From Pseudoduganella violacea (GTDB taxonomy: Bacteria; Pseudomonadota; Gammaproteobacteria; Burkholderiales; Burkholderiaceae_D): a stretch of 64,000 nt of DNA. The stretch covers positions 171,830-235,829 of the forward strand of contig NZ_JACHXD010000011.1 in the NCBI RefSeq assembly GCF_014191875.1. The letters run 5' to 3'. This document shows, piece after piece, positions 40,870 to 52,100 of the stretch; positions within the stretch are counted from its first letter, which is position 1, and each line of letters starts with the position of its first letter. The notes under the pieces were generated by a model. That model was not told where the DNA came from, made no database searches, and saw only the letters and a list, made by a program, of their open reading frames with translations. Position numbers and translations under genes: made by a program.

Positions 40870-42936
40870 TCAGGCATGGCGCTGGCGGCGCTCGCCGCGC
40901 GACGCCAAGCGCGGCTTGTTGGCGCTCCACAAATGAGGCGGGGCCACGGTTTGCAGGGCGTTCGGGGCTTTGGCCTGGCGTTTTGTTGTGCTGCTTTGTG
41001 GCAATTCTTCTTGCAAACGGAAACAGCTCAACGCGGCGTTCAGGCGCTCGGTTTCCTGGTGCACGCGGTCCGCTCCTACAGCCGCGTCCTGCACCAACTC
41101 GGCATTCTGGCGCGTCATATCGTCGATGCGGGCCAGGGCTTGGTTGAGGCGGGCGATCTCGCGGCTTTGGCCAGCTTCGGCGGCGCTGATCTGGCCGATG
41201 ATGGCGGCCGTGCCGTGCACTGATTGCACCACTTGTTCCATGGTGGCCCCGGCCGTGTTCACCAGGCCGCTGCCGGTCTCCACCTTGTTCACCGAATCGA
41301 CGATCAGCGCCTTGATTTCCAGCGCGGCGGCGGCCGAGCGCTGGGCCAGGTTGCGCACTTCGGAAGCCACGACGGCGAAGCCGCGTCCCTGTTCGCCGGC
41401 GCGCGCCGCTTCCACGGCGGCGTTCAGCGCCAGGATATTGGTCTGGAAGGCGATGCCGTCGATCACGCCGATGATGTCGGCGATGCGTTTCGAGCTGCCG
41501 CTGATCGAGGCCATGGTGTCGACCACGGCCGCCACGTTCTCGCCGCCGCGCCCGGCAATGGCGGCGGCCGATTGCACCAGTTCCAGGCTGTCTTCGGCAT
41601 GGCTGGCGTTGCGCTGCACGGCGGCGGCCAGCTCGCCCATCGAGGCCACCGTCTGCGACAGCGCCTCGGCCTGGCTGGCCGTGTGGCCGGACAGGGTGCT
41701 GTTGCCGCCGGCCAGCTGGTCGGCCGCCGCGCCGATGCGCGCCGCGCCGCTGCGGATCTCGCGCAGCAGCGTTTCCAGCGACCCGGTCATGGCGCCGAAG
41801 GCATTCGCCAGGCCGCCGATCTCGTCGCGCGCCGGGGAGGCGGTACGCACGCTCAGGTCGCCATCGGCGGCGGCATGGACGGCGCGGTTGAGCATGCCGA
41901 TATCGCGCGAGAACGAAGCGTAAAAGCCGGCGCACAGATAGGCGGCCAGCAGCAGGGCGGCCAGCACCGACAGCAGCATCAGGTTGCGGCGCAGCGCGTC
42001 GCGCGCCATGCGCTCCTGCAATTGGCCATCGAGCGCCTGGGCCGCAGCCGCGCCAAGACGGTAGAGCGCATCGGCGGCGCCGTGGCCGGCGGCGCTAAAT
42101 TCCTTGCCCGTGGTCTGGTTGTAGGAGTTGGTGACTTCGTTCTTCATGCGTTCGAGGAAGGCCAGCGCGGCGGGAATGGCGGCGAGCTGGCTGTCCAGCG
42201 GCGCTTTTAGCGCGGGCTGGGCCGCCAGCAGGGAAGTGAACTGGGCCGGCAGGCGTTCCAGCTCGTGGCGCGCGATCATGGCCGTGGCGTTAAGCATCTG
42301 GTCTTCATTGCCTTCGAACAGGCCGGTATCGATGTAGGCGCCGCCGCGTCCGGCAAGCAGGGACAGGCTGTCGGCCATATCGGGCACGGTCTTGAGGAAG
42401 GTGGCGATCAGGGTCTTGCTTTGCACATCGGGATCGACGCTGAGCAGGGAGCGGTCGGCCACCAGCGCCGCCAGCTTGCTCAGCTGGCCCAGCAGGGCCG
42501 TGTGCTGGGCAAAGCTGGCCTTGGCGTCCAGGCTGGCCTGCTTGTCCTGCAGCGCGGCCCAGCTCTTGCGCGCCGCCTGCCACTCCGGCAGGTCGGCCAG
42601 GCCGGCCTGTTGGCGCTGGAAGCTGTCGAGCTGGTCCAGGCGGGCCGTGATCTGATCGCGCAGCGCCTTGTCATCGGCCGGCTGGCGCACGGACAGGCGC
42701 AGATGCTCGGCGCTGCGGCGCTGCTGCAGCAGGCGGCCCGCATCCTGCATCTGCAGCACATAGGCCGCGCCGCGCTGCTCTAGCCCGGTGGCCGCCACCG
42801 ACTTGTTCAGCTCGTGCATGAGCAGGGTCGACACCAGCAGCAACGGCAGCAGGAAGACCAGGGATACCAGCAGGAATTTGGGCAAAAGGCGCAAACGCTG
42901 CATCAGGGCGATGGCGGGCCGCAGGACGGTCATCAT
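40870..42936 (-). CDS. Methyl-accepting chemotaxis protein
   Basis: 688 residues. TM helix at about 18-38, periplasmic ligand region about 40-310, TM at about 312-335, HAMP about 336-390, then signalling coiled coil with the hairpin tip (VDGIAFQTNILALNAAVEAARAGEQGRGFAVVASEVRNLA in this class). Long polar C-terminal tail. Sends ligand signals to CheA. ATG has AGGAA upstream. Confidence 0.93.
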   Translation of the reverse strand: MMTVLRPAIALMQRLRLLPKFLLVSLVFLLPLLLVSTLLMHELNKSVAATGLEQRGAAYVLQMQDAGRLLQQRRSAEHLRLSVRQPADDKALRDQITARLDQLDSFQRQQAGLADLPEWQAARKSWAALQDKQASLDAKASFAQHTALLGQLSKLAALVADRSLLSVDPDVQSKTLIATFLKTVPDMADSLSLLAGRGGAYIDTGLFEGNEDQMLNATAMIARHELERLPAQFTSLLAAQPALKAPLDSQLAAIPAALAFLERMKNEVTNSYNQTTGKEFSAAGHGAADALYRLGAAAAQALDGQLQERMARDALRRNLMLLSVLAALLLAAYLCAGFYASFSRDIGMLNRAVHAAADGDLSVRTASPARDEIGGLANAFGAMTGSLETLLREIRSGAARIGAAADQLAGGNSTLSGHTASQAEALSQTVASMGELAAAVQRNASHAEDSLELVQSAAAIAGRGGENVAAVVDTMASISGSSKRIADIIGVIDGIAFQTNILALNAAVEAARAGEQGRGFAVVASEVRNLAQRSAAAALEIKALIVDSVNKVETGSGLVNTAGATMEQVVQSVHGTAAIIGQISAAEAGQSREIARLNQALARIDDMTRQNAELVQDAAVGADRVHQETERLNAALSCFRLQEELPQSSTTKRQAKAPNALQTVAPPHLWSANKPRLASRGERRQRHA

Positions 42937-43097
42937 GGAATTTCCTTATTGGTAATGAAAGTTACTTAATGGAAATTTTATAGATGAAATATGACAGGCC
43001 GATGAATTTTTCTGATGGAAAACTGCAATTTCGATGAAGAAAACATGAAGATTGTTCATCAAGCTATAATCGGCCGACCCTTCAAGCCGAGTCCGCC

Positions 43098-43514
43098 ATG
43101 AGCTCCTACACCTATCTGCTGGAAACGCCCTCGATCGACACCTACCGCGCCCTGCGCACCGGTTCCGGCCTGAGCGCCAAGAGCGCCGCAGCGGCCAGCC
43201 GCGGCCTGCCCAATACCCTGTTCGCGGTGCAGGTGCTGTGCGGCGATGAAGTGGTCGGCATGGGCCGCGTGATCGGCGACGGCGGTACCGCCTTCCAGGT
43301 GGTCGACATCGCGGTGCTGGGCGCGCACCAGGGCCGCGGGCTGGGCAAGGGCATCATGCGCGAGATCGCCGCCTGGCTGTGGCGCGAAGTGCCGGAAAGC
43401 GGCTATGTCAGCCTGATCGCCGACGGCAAGGCGCAGGAGCTGTACGCCCAATACGGCTTCGTACCGACCGCGCCCGCTTCCATCGGCATGTGCTGGCGGC
43501 CGGAACCGGCTTAA
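43098..43514 (+). CDS. GNAT-family N-acetyltransferase
   Basis: 138 residues. GNAT motif A (VVDIAVLGAHQGRGLGKGIM) and motif B near AQYGFVPT. Substrate unknown; single-gene unit with a TATAAT box 28 bases upstream of the start. Confidence 0.85.
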   Translation: MSSYTYLLETPSIDTYRALRTGSGLSAKSAAAASRGLPNTLFAVQVLCGDEVVGMGRVIGDGGTAFQVVDIAVLGAHQGRGLGKGIMREIAAWLWREVPESGYVSLIADGKAQELYAQYGFVPTAPASIGMCWRPEPA

Positions 43515-43665
43515 GGCGCCGTCCTCCAGCAGCCTGGCTGCGGCATCTTTTCCGCCACAGTTTGAGATGCGTGCAGGCAACAGGGAGCTGTGAAAGCGAT
43601 TCGGCCTGTCGCATAATGCAATCATGGGTGGCGCCCGCTCACCCGTGGACAAATTGTAGGCAGCC

Positions 43666-44352
43666 ATGCGCGTACTGCTGGTGGAAGACGATGCCGTGCT
43701 GGCCGATGGCTTGGCGCGCGTGCTGCGCGGCCACGGCATGGCGGTGGAGCTGCTGCGCAGCGGCAGCGAGGCCGATGCGGCGCTGCTGCGGCCCGACGCG
43801 GCCGAGGTGGTGGTGCTGGATATCGGCTTGCCCGGCCTCGATGGCCTGGAAGTGCTGCGCCGCCTGCGCGCGCGCGCCGGCGCCGTCCCCGTGCTGCTGC
43901 TGACGGCGCGCGACGCCATCGAGGACCGCGTGCGCGGCCTGGAGCTGGGCGCCGACGACTATCTGGTCAAGCCTTTCGCCACGCCGGAACTGGTGGCGCG
44001 TCTGAAGGCGCTGGCGCGCCGCAACGTCCCGCAGCCGGCCGTGCTGGGGCTGGGCAGCCTGACGCTGGATACGCAGGCCAAGCGCGCCCGCGTCGGCGAG
44101 CGCGTGATCGACCTGTCGGTGCGCGAATGGGCGGTGCTGGAGTATCTATTTCTGCACAGCGCGCGCGTCGTCTCCAAACAGCAGATCATCGACGCCATCC
44201 TGCCCTGGGGCGAGGACGTGACGACCAATGCGGTCGAGGTGTATATCTCGCGCGTGCGGCAGAAGACGGCCGACGCGGGCATCAGCATCCGCACCATCCG
44301 CGGCTTCGGTTATATGCTGGAGGCGTCGGCAGCGGCGGACGGCCATGCCTAG
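43666..44352 (+). CDS. OmpR/QseB-family response regulator
   Basis: 228 residues. Receiver domain with VEDD, phosphoacceptor D52 (VVLDIGLPGLD), Lys in YLVKPF, then OmpR winged helix (LSVREWAVLEYLFLHSARVVSKQQI). Overlaps the sensor kinase by 8 bases. Confidence 0.93.
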   Translation: MRVLLVEDDAVLADGLARVLRGHGMAVELLRSGSEADAALLRPDAAEVVVLDIGLPGLDGLEVLRRLRARAGAVPVLLLTARDAIEDRVRGLELGADDYLVKPFATPELVARLKALARRNVPQPAVLGLGSLTLDTQAKRARVGERVIDLSVREWAVLEYLFLHSARVVSKQQIIDAILPWGEDVTTNAVEVYISRVRQKTADAGISIRTIRGFGYMLEASAAADGHA

Positions 44353-45718
44353 TATCCGCCTGCGCCTGCTGAAATGGCTGATCGCGCCCATCCTGCTGAT
44401 CAATCTAGCCGGCGGCGCGCTGACCTATGCGCTAGCCTGGGTGCCGGCCCAGCGCGCCTTCGATGACGGCTTGTCCGACGCGGCGCGCGCCTTGGCGGCG
44501 CGCCTATCGTTCACGGGCGGCGCCTTGCAGCTTGACTTGCCGCCGCAAGCGGAAAAAGCCTTGCGCAGCGGCGCCAGCGACGCCGTCTATTTCGCCGTGC
44601 GCCAGCAGGGCGGCGGCTTGCTGGCCGGCGATCCGGACCTGTTGCTGACCGCCTTCGAGCCGCAGCGTGAATTGACTACGACCCAGACCCAGGCCCAGGA
44701 CGGCAATATGCGCGGCGCGCCGGTGCGCATCGCCGTCCACCAGGCCAGCGTGGAGGGCCGCCGCGTCACCATCGCCGTTGCCAAGACCCTGCGCGAACGC
44801 GTGCAGGCGCGGCAAGCCATCTTCCGCGCCCTGATGCTGCTGGAAGCGCTGCTGACGCTGAGCGCCGTGGGCCTGATCTGGTTCTCGGTCAGCACCGGCC
44901 TGCGGCCCCTGAACCGGCTGCGCAGCGAACTGAATGCGCGCGGCGGCGCCGAGCTGGAAGCGATCCCGCCGACCAATGTGCCGTATGAACTGGAGCCGGT
45001 GGTCACGGCCTTTAACGGCCTGCTGGAGCGGGTCAGCGAGGGCGCGCAGGCGCAGCAGCATTTCCTGGCCAATGTGGCGCATCAATTGCGGACGCCGCTG
45101 GCGGGCCTGCAGGCGCAGCTCGAATGGCTGGGCCAGCGCGAAGGCGGCCCGGCGGCCGATCCCGGCGTGGCGCAGTCGCTGCGCCTGATGCTGTCCTCGA
45201 CCGAGCGCATGATACGCCAGACCAACCAGCTGCTGGCGCTGGCGCGCGCCGAACCGAGCCACTTTGAAAAGACCCGGCTCGAAGCGCTGGCCCTGGACCG
45301 CCTGGTGGAAGAATCGATCCAGCCTTTCGTCGAGCAGGCCGCGCGCAAGGACATCGACCTGGGCTTCGACCTGCACGCCACGAATGTGATGGGCGACCGC
45401 TTCCTGCTGCGCGACCTGATCGACAACCTGATCGACAACGCCATCCGCTACACGCCGGCGCATGGCCGTGTCACGGTGAGCTGCCGCCGCGAAGGCGAGG
45501 GCGGCGTGCTCGCGGTGGAAGACAGCGGTCCCGGCATCCCGCCGGCCAAGCGTGAGGCGGTGTTCAACCGCTTCGTGCGGCTGGACGAGAAAACGGCCGG
45601 CAGCGGCCTGGGTCTGGCGATCGTGCGCGACATCGCCACCGCCCACGGCGCCAGCGTCGCCATCGACAGCGCGCCGGGCGGGCAGGGCGTCTTGATCAGC
45701 GTGCGCTTCCCGCCTTAG
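44345..45718 (+). CDS. 2CSK_N-type sensor histidine kinase (TctE/QseC-like)
   Basis: 457 residues from ATG 44345. N-terminal TM (10-30), periplasmic 2CSK_N domain, TM about 160-183, HAMP, phosphoacceptor H246 in VAHQLRTPL, and HATPase motifs NLIDNAIRY and GPGI. Partner of the OmpR-type regulator upstream. TctE-like kinases usually sense organic acids such as citrate. Confidence 0.9.
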   Translation: MPSIRLRLLKWLIAPILLINLAGGALTYALAWVPAQRAFDDGLSDAARALAARLSFTGGALQLDLPPQAEKALRSGASDAVYFAVRQQGGGLLAGDPDLLLTAFEPQRELTTTQTQAQDGNMRGAPVRIAVHQASVEGRRVTIAVAKTLRERVQARQAIFRALMLLEALLTLSAVGLIWFSVSTGLRPLNRLRSELNARGGAELEAIPPTNVPYELEPVVTAFNGLLERVSEGAQAQQHFLANVAHQLRTPLAGLQAQLEWLGQREGGPAADPGVAQSLRLMLSSTERMIRQTNQLLALARAEPSHFEKTRLEALALDRLVEESIQPFVEQAARKDIDLGFDLHATNVMGDRFLLRDLIDNLIDNAIRYTPAHGRVTVSCRREGEGGVLAVEDSGPGIPPAKREAVFNRFVRLDEKTAGSGLGLAIVRDIATAHGASVAIDSAPGGQGVLISVRFPP

Positions 45719-45763
45719 GCCGGCCTATTTTTCCTTTCTGTTGCACTGTCAGGGGTTTGTCAG

Positions 45764-45781
45764 CATTTCCTCAGGGAAATG
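45764..45781 (+). promoter_or_regulatory. Hairpin upstream of pilE
   Basis: CATTTCC, TCAG, GGAAATG stem-loop, 60 bases before the pilE start, inside a larger CTGTCA ... TGACAG pair. Could be an operator or part of the pilE leader. Confidence 0.35.
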
Positions 45782-45841
45782 ACAGCTTTGGGGACTAGAC
45801 TGGCCTCATCGAATGGCATCCCATGCGCGAAGGAGGGGAAG

Positions 45842-46264
45842 ATGAACAAGGGCAGAAACGGCTTCACCCTGATCGAAGTGATGATCACCGTGGCGATCGT
45901 CGCCATCCTGATGTCGGTGGCGGTGCCAGCCTACACCAACTACATCACGCGCGGCCGCCTGAGCGAAGTGTTCACCGGCCTTGGCGGCGTGCAGACCGCC
46001 GCCGAGCAGCATTGGGCCAATCGCCGCACCTATGCCGGCATGGATGCCCTGGCCAGCTTCCCCAAGGATAGCGACAACTTCACCTACGCCCTGACCGTCG
46101 GCACGGCGTCGGCCTATACCGTGACCGCCACGGGCCGCAACAAGATGAATGGTTTCGTCTATACCGTCGACCAGAACGGCACCCACGCCACCACCGCCAC
46201 GCCGGACTGGGGCACCAATGCCAGCTGCTGGGTCGACAAGAAGGGCGGCAAATGTTCCAATTAA
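45842..46264 (+). CDS. pilE: Type IV pilin PilE-like
   Basis: 140 residues from ATG 45842. Class III prepilin: short leader cleaved after G7 (RNG then FTLIEV), E12 (+5), 20-residue hydrophobic helix, and a C-terminal cysteine pair. Probably a minor pilin (PilE) rather than the major subunit because it heads the fimT-pilV-pilW-pilX-pilY1 cluster. AAGGAGGG 5 bases before the ATG. Confidence 0.88.
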   Translation: MNKGRNGFTLIEVMITVAIVAILMSVAVPAYTNYITRGRLSEVFTGLGGVQTAAEQHWANRRTYAGMDALASFPKDSDNFTYALTVGTASAYTVTATGRNKMNGFVYTVDQNGTHATTATPDWGTNASCWVDKKGGKCSN

Positions 46265-46902
46265 AGTCCAGGCCTTGGCCGCCGCGTCGCGCCCAGGGCG
46301 GCTTCACCATCATCGAAACCATGGTGGTGGTGGGCATCGTGCTGTTCCTGCTGGCGGTCGGCATTCCCAGCATGAGCGAGTGGATGATGACCAACAAGGC
46401 CGCCGCATCTTCCGAGTTCTATCTGGACGGCCTGTCGCTGGCGCGCCGCGAAGCCATTTCGCGCAATGCCGAGAGCCGCATCGTGTTCAGTCCCAACGCG
46501 GCCAACGGCCAGCTCGATTGGCAGGTGGACGTGTGTTATCCGGTGCCGGGCACGCCCTGCAACCCGAACAGCGGCGTGTGGTCCACCGTGGCTGCGCCCG
46601 CCGCCAACGATCCGAAAGGCGCGAACGGCTTCAAGTCCGTGCTGCGCAGTGCCGAGACGCTGCCCGACAACGATGTGCTGGCGCCCACCCTGCAGCCGGA
46701 AGGCGCGACCTCGATCTATTACACGCCCCTGGGCTGGGTCGATACGGCGGTGGACGACCGCGTGACCCAGCTGCGCCTGACCCCATCCAGCAAATACGCC
46801 AGCGTGATTCCCACCTCGGCCCTCGCCATTTCGCTGGCCGGGATGCCCGGCAAATGCGATCCCAATGTGAACGCGCACGACTCGCGCGCCTGTCCGCCAT
46901 GA
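46252..46902 (+). CDS. fimT: Minor pilin FimT/GspH family
   Basis: 216 residues. Prepilin site after G17 (AQGG then FTIIET), typical GspH/FimT hydrophobic start and long soluble domain. Overlaps pilE by 13 bases and pilV by 4 (ATGA). Minor pilins form the pilus tip and prime assembly. Confidence 0.87.
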   Translation: MFQLKSRPWPPRRAQGGFTIIETMVVVGIVLFLLAVGIPSMSEWMMTNKAAASSEFYLDGLSLARREAISRNAESRIVFSPNAANGQLDWQVDVCYPVPGTPCNPNSGVWSTVAAPAANDPKGANGFKSVLRSAETLPDNDVLAPTLQPEGATSIYYTPLGWVDTAVDDRVTQLRLTPSSKYASVIPTSALAISLAGMPGKCDPNVNAHDSRACPP

Positions 46903-47321
46903 AAACGCCAATCCACCCAACGCGCCGCCAGCAAGGCGTGGCCCTGCTTGAAGTGCTGGTTTCGGTCGTGATCCTGGCGATCGGCCTCTTGGGCGCGGTC
47001 GGCCTGCAGGCGCGCTCGTATTCCGCCCTGTCCGACGCGGGCATGCGCGCCGAGGCCACCATGGCCGCCGACAAACTGCTCGGCACCATGAGCAACGACC
47101 AGGCCAATCTCGGCAACTACGCGCTGGCCGACGGCGGCCAGCCCAAGGACGAGCTGAAACCCTGGCTGAGCGAAACCACCACCGCCATCCCCAACGCCAA
47201 GGTGACGGTGGCGGTGACGCCGGAACTGCGCCGCACCCGCGTCGACCTGCGCATTGCCTGGACGCGCAAGGCCGGCGGCGTGGAAAACGAACACCGCATC
47301 ACCTCCTATGTGACGAACTGA
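46899..47321 (+). CDS. pilV: Minor pilin PilV
   Basis: 140 residues. Prepilin site after G13 (RQQG then VALLEVLVSVV). Starts on the ATGA overlap with fimT. Same order as in other betaproteobacterial pilV-pilW-pilX-pilY1 clusters. Confidence 0.87.
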   Translation: MKTPIHPTRRQQGVALLEVLVSVVILAIGLLGAVGLQARSYSALSDAGMRAEATMAADKLLGTMSNDQANLGNYALADGGQPKDELKPWLSETTTAIPNAKVTVAVTPELRRTRVDLRIAWTRKAGGVENEHRITSYVTN

Positions 47322-47322
47322 T

Positions 47323-48492
47323 ATGCGCCCGCCCACCACATTGCGCCGCGTCGGCGGCTTCTCCATGATCGAGCTGATGGTCAGCGTGGTGATCGGCATG
47401 CTGGCCGTGATGTTCGCCACCCGGCTCTTCATCCAGGGAGAGCAGAACAAGTCCGCCGCCGTCGGCGGTTCGGACACCATGCAGAACGGCATGTTGGCCC
47501 TGTTCTCCATCAATAACGACGCCTCGCAAGCCGGTTGGGGCTTGAACGACGCCCTGATCGCCGGCTGCGATACGCGCCTGAGCGACGCCAGCGGCTTTGT
47601 CTTGGCGCAGAGTGCGCGCAACGGCGTGCCGATCACGCCGCTGGCGCCCGTCGTCATCCAAAGCAATGGCCTGAACTCGGACCAGATCACGCTGTACTCG
47701 GGCAGTTCGATGAGCGGTGTCGGTTCGGTCAAGCTGCGCCAGGACTACAACGCCGGCAATACCATGGGCGTTTCCGACACCGCGCCTTTCGGCTTCAATC
47801 AGAACGACGTGATCGTGGTGACGCCGGAACCGGCGGGCGGCCAGTGCGCCATCGCCCAGCTTTCGGCGGCGCCCGCCGCCTCGACCTTCACCTTTACCGC
47901 GGGCGGCGGCAACCGCTTCAACGGCGGTGCCGGCCTGCCCACCACATACAAGGCTGGCCAGGCGCGCGTCTTCAACCTGGGCCAGGCGGCGCGGCTCTCC
48001 TTTCACACCTGGTCGGTGCAGAACGGCATGCTGCTGTTGCGCGCCACCGACCTGGCCGGAACGTCCGCCGCGCCCAGCGCCGTGATCGACCATGTGGTGG
48101 CGATCAAGGCACAGTACGGACTCGATACGCGGGTTGGCGACCTGTTTACTCCCACCAACGGCATGCAGGTCGGTGTCTGGAGCAACGACATGATGGATGC
48201 CGATGGCGATGGCATCAGCGGCAGCGCGGGCGACTTCCAGCGCATCGCGGCCATCCGCGTGGCGGTGGTGGCGCGCAGCAAAATGCCGGAAAAAGCCAAT
48301 GCGACCACCGGCGAATGCAGCGCCACCACGGAAACGCCGAAAATCTTCAGCACCAAATCGCCCGCCACGGTGGCGGCGCAGGAAGTCACGGTGACGCTGG
48401 CGCTGGCCGGCGATCCGCTCAGCTGGAAATGCTATCGCTACCGCGTCTTCGAAACCATCGTCCCGATCCGCAACGCTGGCTGGAGGCCATGA
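47323..48492 (+). CDS. pilW: Minor pilin PilW
   Basis: 389 residues. Prepilin site after G12 (RVGG then FSMIELMVS). Long periplasmic domain (PilW family). Starts one base after pilV and ends on an ATGA overlap with pilX. Confidence 0.87.
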   Translation: MRPPTTLRRVGGFSMIELMVSVVIGMLAVMFATRLFIQGEQNKSAAVGGSDTMQNGMLALFSINNDASQAGWGLNDALIAGCDTRLSDASGFVLAQSARNGVPITPLAPVVIQSNGLNSDQITLYSGSSMSGVGSVKLRQDYNAGNTMGVSDTAPFGFNQNDVIVVTPEPAGGQCAIAQLSAAPAASTFTFTAGGGNRFNGGAGLPTTYKAGQARVFNLGQAARLSFHTWSVQNGMLLLRATDLAGTSAAPSAVIDHVVAIKAQYGLDTRVGDLFTPTNGMQVGVWSNDMMDADGDGISGSAGDFQRIAAIRVAVVARSKMPEKANATTGECSATTETPKIFSTKSPATVAAQEVTVTLALAGDPLSWKCYRYRVFETIVPIRNAGWRP

Positions 48493-49076
48493 TGAACACC
48501 AAGCGCGCCGCGCAGCGCGGCATCGCCATGCCGATCATGCTGATCATGCTGGCCGTGATGCTGGTCAGCAGCATCTACCTGCTGCGCTCCAGCACATCGA
48601 CCACCATCACCACGGCCAATCTGGCTTACGACTCGGCGCTGAGCAAATCGGCCGACCTGGGCATCCACACGGCCTTCGCCTGGCTCAGCACCGTCGCCAA
48701 GTCGCAGCTGAACGCCGACGTCGCAGCATCCGGCTATGTGTCGACGCTGAATCCCATCCACACCGTCAGCACGCCCGCGTTCTGGAACGGCTCCGTGACC
48801 ATCGACGATCCGGCCAAGGAAAACCGCATCGAGTATGTGATCCATCGCATGTGCACTTTCGCGGGCGCCTACAACTCCACGGTGCCGCCCAACAGCTGCA
48901 CGGTGACGGCGGCCAAGGCCAAGGTCAAGGCGGCCACCATGGTGGGCGACAGCCTGTCCTCGGACGCGCCGGCCTACCAGGGCAAGCCGGAGCTGCATTA
49001 CGTGATCACCTCGCGCATCTTCGGTCCGCGCGGCGGCAATGTGGTGAACCAGGCCGTAGTGATGATGGGGCCGTGA
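48489..49076 (+). CDS. pilX: Minor pilin PilX
   Basis: 195 residues. Prepilin-like N-terminus (AAQRG then IAMPIMLIMLAVML); the usual Glu at +5 is missing, as is seen in PilX proteins. Located between pilW and pilY1 as in other type IV pilus clusters. Two adjacent ATG codons give a one-residue uncertainty. Confidence 0.83.
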   Translation: MMNTKRAAQRGIAMPIMLIMLAVMLVSSIYLLRSSTSTTITTANLAYDSALSKSADLGIHTAFAWLSTVAKSQLNADVAASGYVSTLNPIHTVSTPAFWNGSVTIDDPAKENRIEYVIHRMCTFAGAYNSTVPPNSCTVTAAKAKVKAATMVGDSLSSDAPAYQGKPELHYVITSRIFGPRGGNVVNQAVVMMGP

Positions 49077-49112
49077 AGCGGCCAGCGATAGCAACACATG
49101 AATGGAACGACC

Positions 49113-52100
49113 ATGAAAATCTCCACCGCCCTTGCCTTTGCCGCGCTGTGCGCCGCCGCTTCCCCTGCCGGCGCCGCGCCGACGAATATCGCGCAAGTGC
49201 CGCTGCTGAACATCAGCGGCACCGGCACCGTCAAGCCGAACCTGATGCTGCTGTTCGATAACTCGGGATCGATGGAGCAGTCCTATACGCCGGACTACGT
49301 CAACGACAGCTTGTGCCGCTCGCGCGCCCAGCTTTCCAGCGGCACCACGGCCTGCACGGTGGGGCATCCGCCTTTCATGAGTTCCGATTTCAACCGCCAG
49401 TACTACAATCCGGCGCTGCGCTACCAGCCGCCCATCAAATGGGACGGCACGTTTTACCAGGAACAGACGGCCGGCAATACCAGCAACTGGACCAATGTGG
49501 TCAGCGACGGCTTCAATGTGCTGAACACCGATTTATACGGCAATTCGGATACTGCGATCAATCTGGTGACCGGCTATCCCGACCTGCAATGGTGCGATCC
49601 ATCCAACACCAGCGACTGCAAGCGCAATACCGCCACCTACAACTATCCCGACAACACCTACCGCAACGCCAGCGCCATCAGCGTCGGCCCTTATTACTAC
49701 ACGGTGGGCGTGGCCGAATTCTGTACCGACGATACGATGACGAACTGCAAATCGACATCGGCCGGCGCCGCGGCGCCGACGGGGTATCCGGTGCCGGTCA
49801 AGGTCCGCTGGTGCAATAGCACGGCGCTGACCAGTTGCCAGGCCAAGCGCGTGGGCGCCTTCATCTACCCGCGCTACTCGCAGGCCACCGGCGCCATCGC
49901 CTCCTACGGCACCGTCGCCATCGGCGTATCGAAAACCACCTCCTCGCTGAACATCACCTCGGTGGTGGTGAACGAAAACGGCACCAACCGCACCGTGACC
50001 AATAGCAGCGTGACGGCATCGACCGGCACCGATACCGCCTTGAAGCAGCAGACTGTCGCCAGCGCGCTGGCGGCCAGCATCGTGGCGCGCACCAGCGTCA
50101 GCAACGCCTACTATGCCTGCGTGCGCACGCCGCTGGGCCAGCCCACCGTGCCGGCCTGCTCGACCTTTGGCATCACCCTGGCGGCCGACAATGTGGTGGC
50201 GGTGATTCCCGTCACCTGCACCGGCAGCAAATCGCTGACCACCTGCCAGACCATCAACGACAATACGCGTGCCGGCTGGGGCATCACCGCCAACGTCAGC
50301 AGCGTGACCTTCCCATCCACCGCGCTGATGGCCATTTCCGGCGTGACGGCCGACGTGAATCCGGCCTCGGTGCTGAATAGCCTGTCGCTGGGCGGCACCA
50401 CGATTGCCAGCAATATCACCATCGGTCGCAACGCCAACGCCGCCACGGCGGTCAGCCGCATCGTCTCGGCCATCGGCACCAGCGGCACCTACCGCGCCTA
50501 CACCGGCGGCAATACGATCACGCCGACCTGCCAGGCGGCCAGCGCAAGCACGGTCTGCATCGTGGTCAATGGCTCCACCAGCAGCGGCTCCAATCTGACG
50601 GCTGGCACGCAAAGCAATAAGGGCACGATGGCCTTCAGCTTCACGCCCACTGTGGCCAGCACCGACAATATTCCCACCACGGTGGTGGCGCTGTCGGCCG
50701 GATCGGCCGCGCCCAGCACCTTCGTGCGGGTGAACATCGTTTCCGGCTCCACCTATCCGAAGGGCAGCGCGCGCAGCGACTGCACGGCCAGCGCCGGCGT
50801 CTGCACCTATAACGAAGAGATGACCAACTTCGCGAACTGGTACTCGTATTACAAGACCCGCCTGCAAATGATGAAGACCTCGGTCGGCATCGCTTTCTCG
50901 GCCGTCAACAGCAATTACCGCGTGGGCTATGTGCGCCTCTCCTCGGCCGGCGCGGCGGGCGCCATCGACCAGAAACCGGCTGACTTCACCGGCACGGCGC
51001 GCAGCACCTGGTATTCGAATCTGTACAACACCAGCACCAGCGGCTCAACCCCCAGCCGGCCCGCGTTGGACAGCGTGGGCAAGATGTTCGCCAACCAGGC
51101 GCCTTACAACTACGCGTCGGGACAGGAAGTGGTGCAGTTCCCTTGCCAACAGAACTTCACCATCCTGACCACGGACGGCTACTGGAACGGCGGCAGCGCC
51201 GCCAGCGTGGCGAATAACGATAATGTGGAATCGACCGGGCGCTTCTGTCTGTCGCAGCAGGGCTGCGTCGATGGGCGGGCGCAAACCCAGCCCTCGCTGG
51301 CCGACGTCGCGCTGTACTGGTATAACGGCGGCTCCAGCACCACAACCGTATCGCTGCGGCCTTCGCTGGAAGACATGAGCAAGGAAGGGCAGGTGCCGGC
51401 CGGACCGAACGAAAACACCCACCTGCATATGAACACCTATACGCTGGGCCTGGGCATGGACGGCATCATGACCTATGAGCCGAACTACGACACGGCGGCC
51501 AAGGCGGGTGGCGATTTCTACAATCTGATCACGGCCGCCAGCAGCGGCTGTCCATGGAACGGCGGCGGCGCCTATGTGTGGCCCGATCCGCAGACTTCCA
51601 GCACGGCCAACACCGTGCAGGAACGGGTGGATGACCTGTGGCACACCGCCATCAACGGCCACGGAAAGTACTTCAGCGCCAACGAGCCGAAAGAGGTGGT
51701 GGAAGGCTTGCAGGCGGCCCTGGCCAAGATGCAGATAAGCACCGGCGCCGCGGCGGCTGCGGCGACATCGACGCCGAATATCTCGCAGGAGGACAGCGAC
51801 ATCTTCTCCGACACCTTCACCACCGTGAAATGGTATGGCGAACTGGCCAAGCGCAAGATCGACGTCAGCACGGGCGAGGTGTCGGCCAATACGGTGTGGG
51901 TGAGCACCAATATCCTGGGCACCCAGGTGCTGGATAATTCGCGCAAGATCTACAAATACGACGGCTCCAGCTCCACGCCCGAGGAATTCACCTACGATAA
52001 TCTGGACGCCACGGAGCGCAGCTGGTTCGACAATAAATGCGCCGCGCTCAGCCAGTGCACCCTGCTCGACGCCACCAAGCGCGCCATCGTCGACGACGGC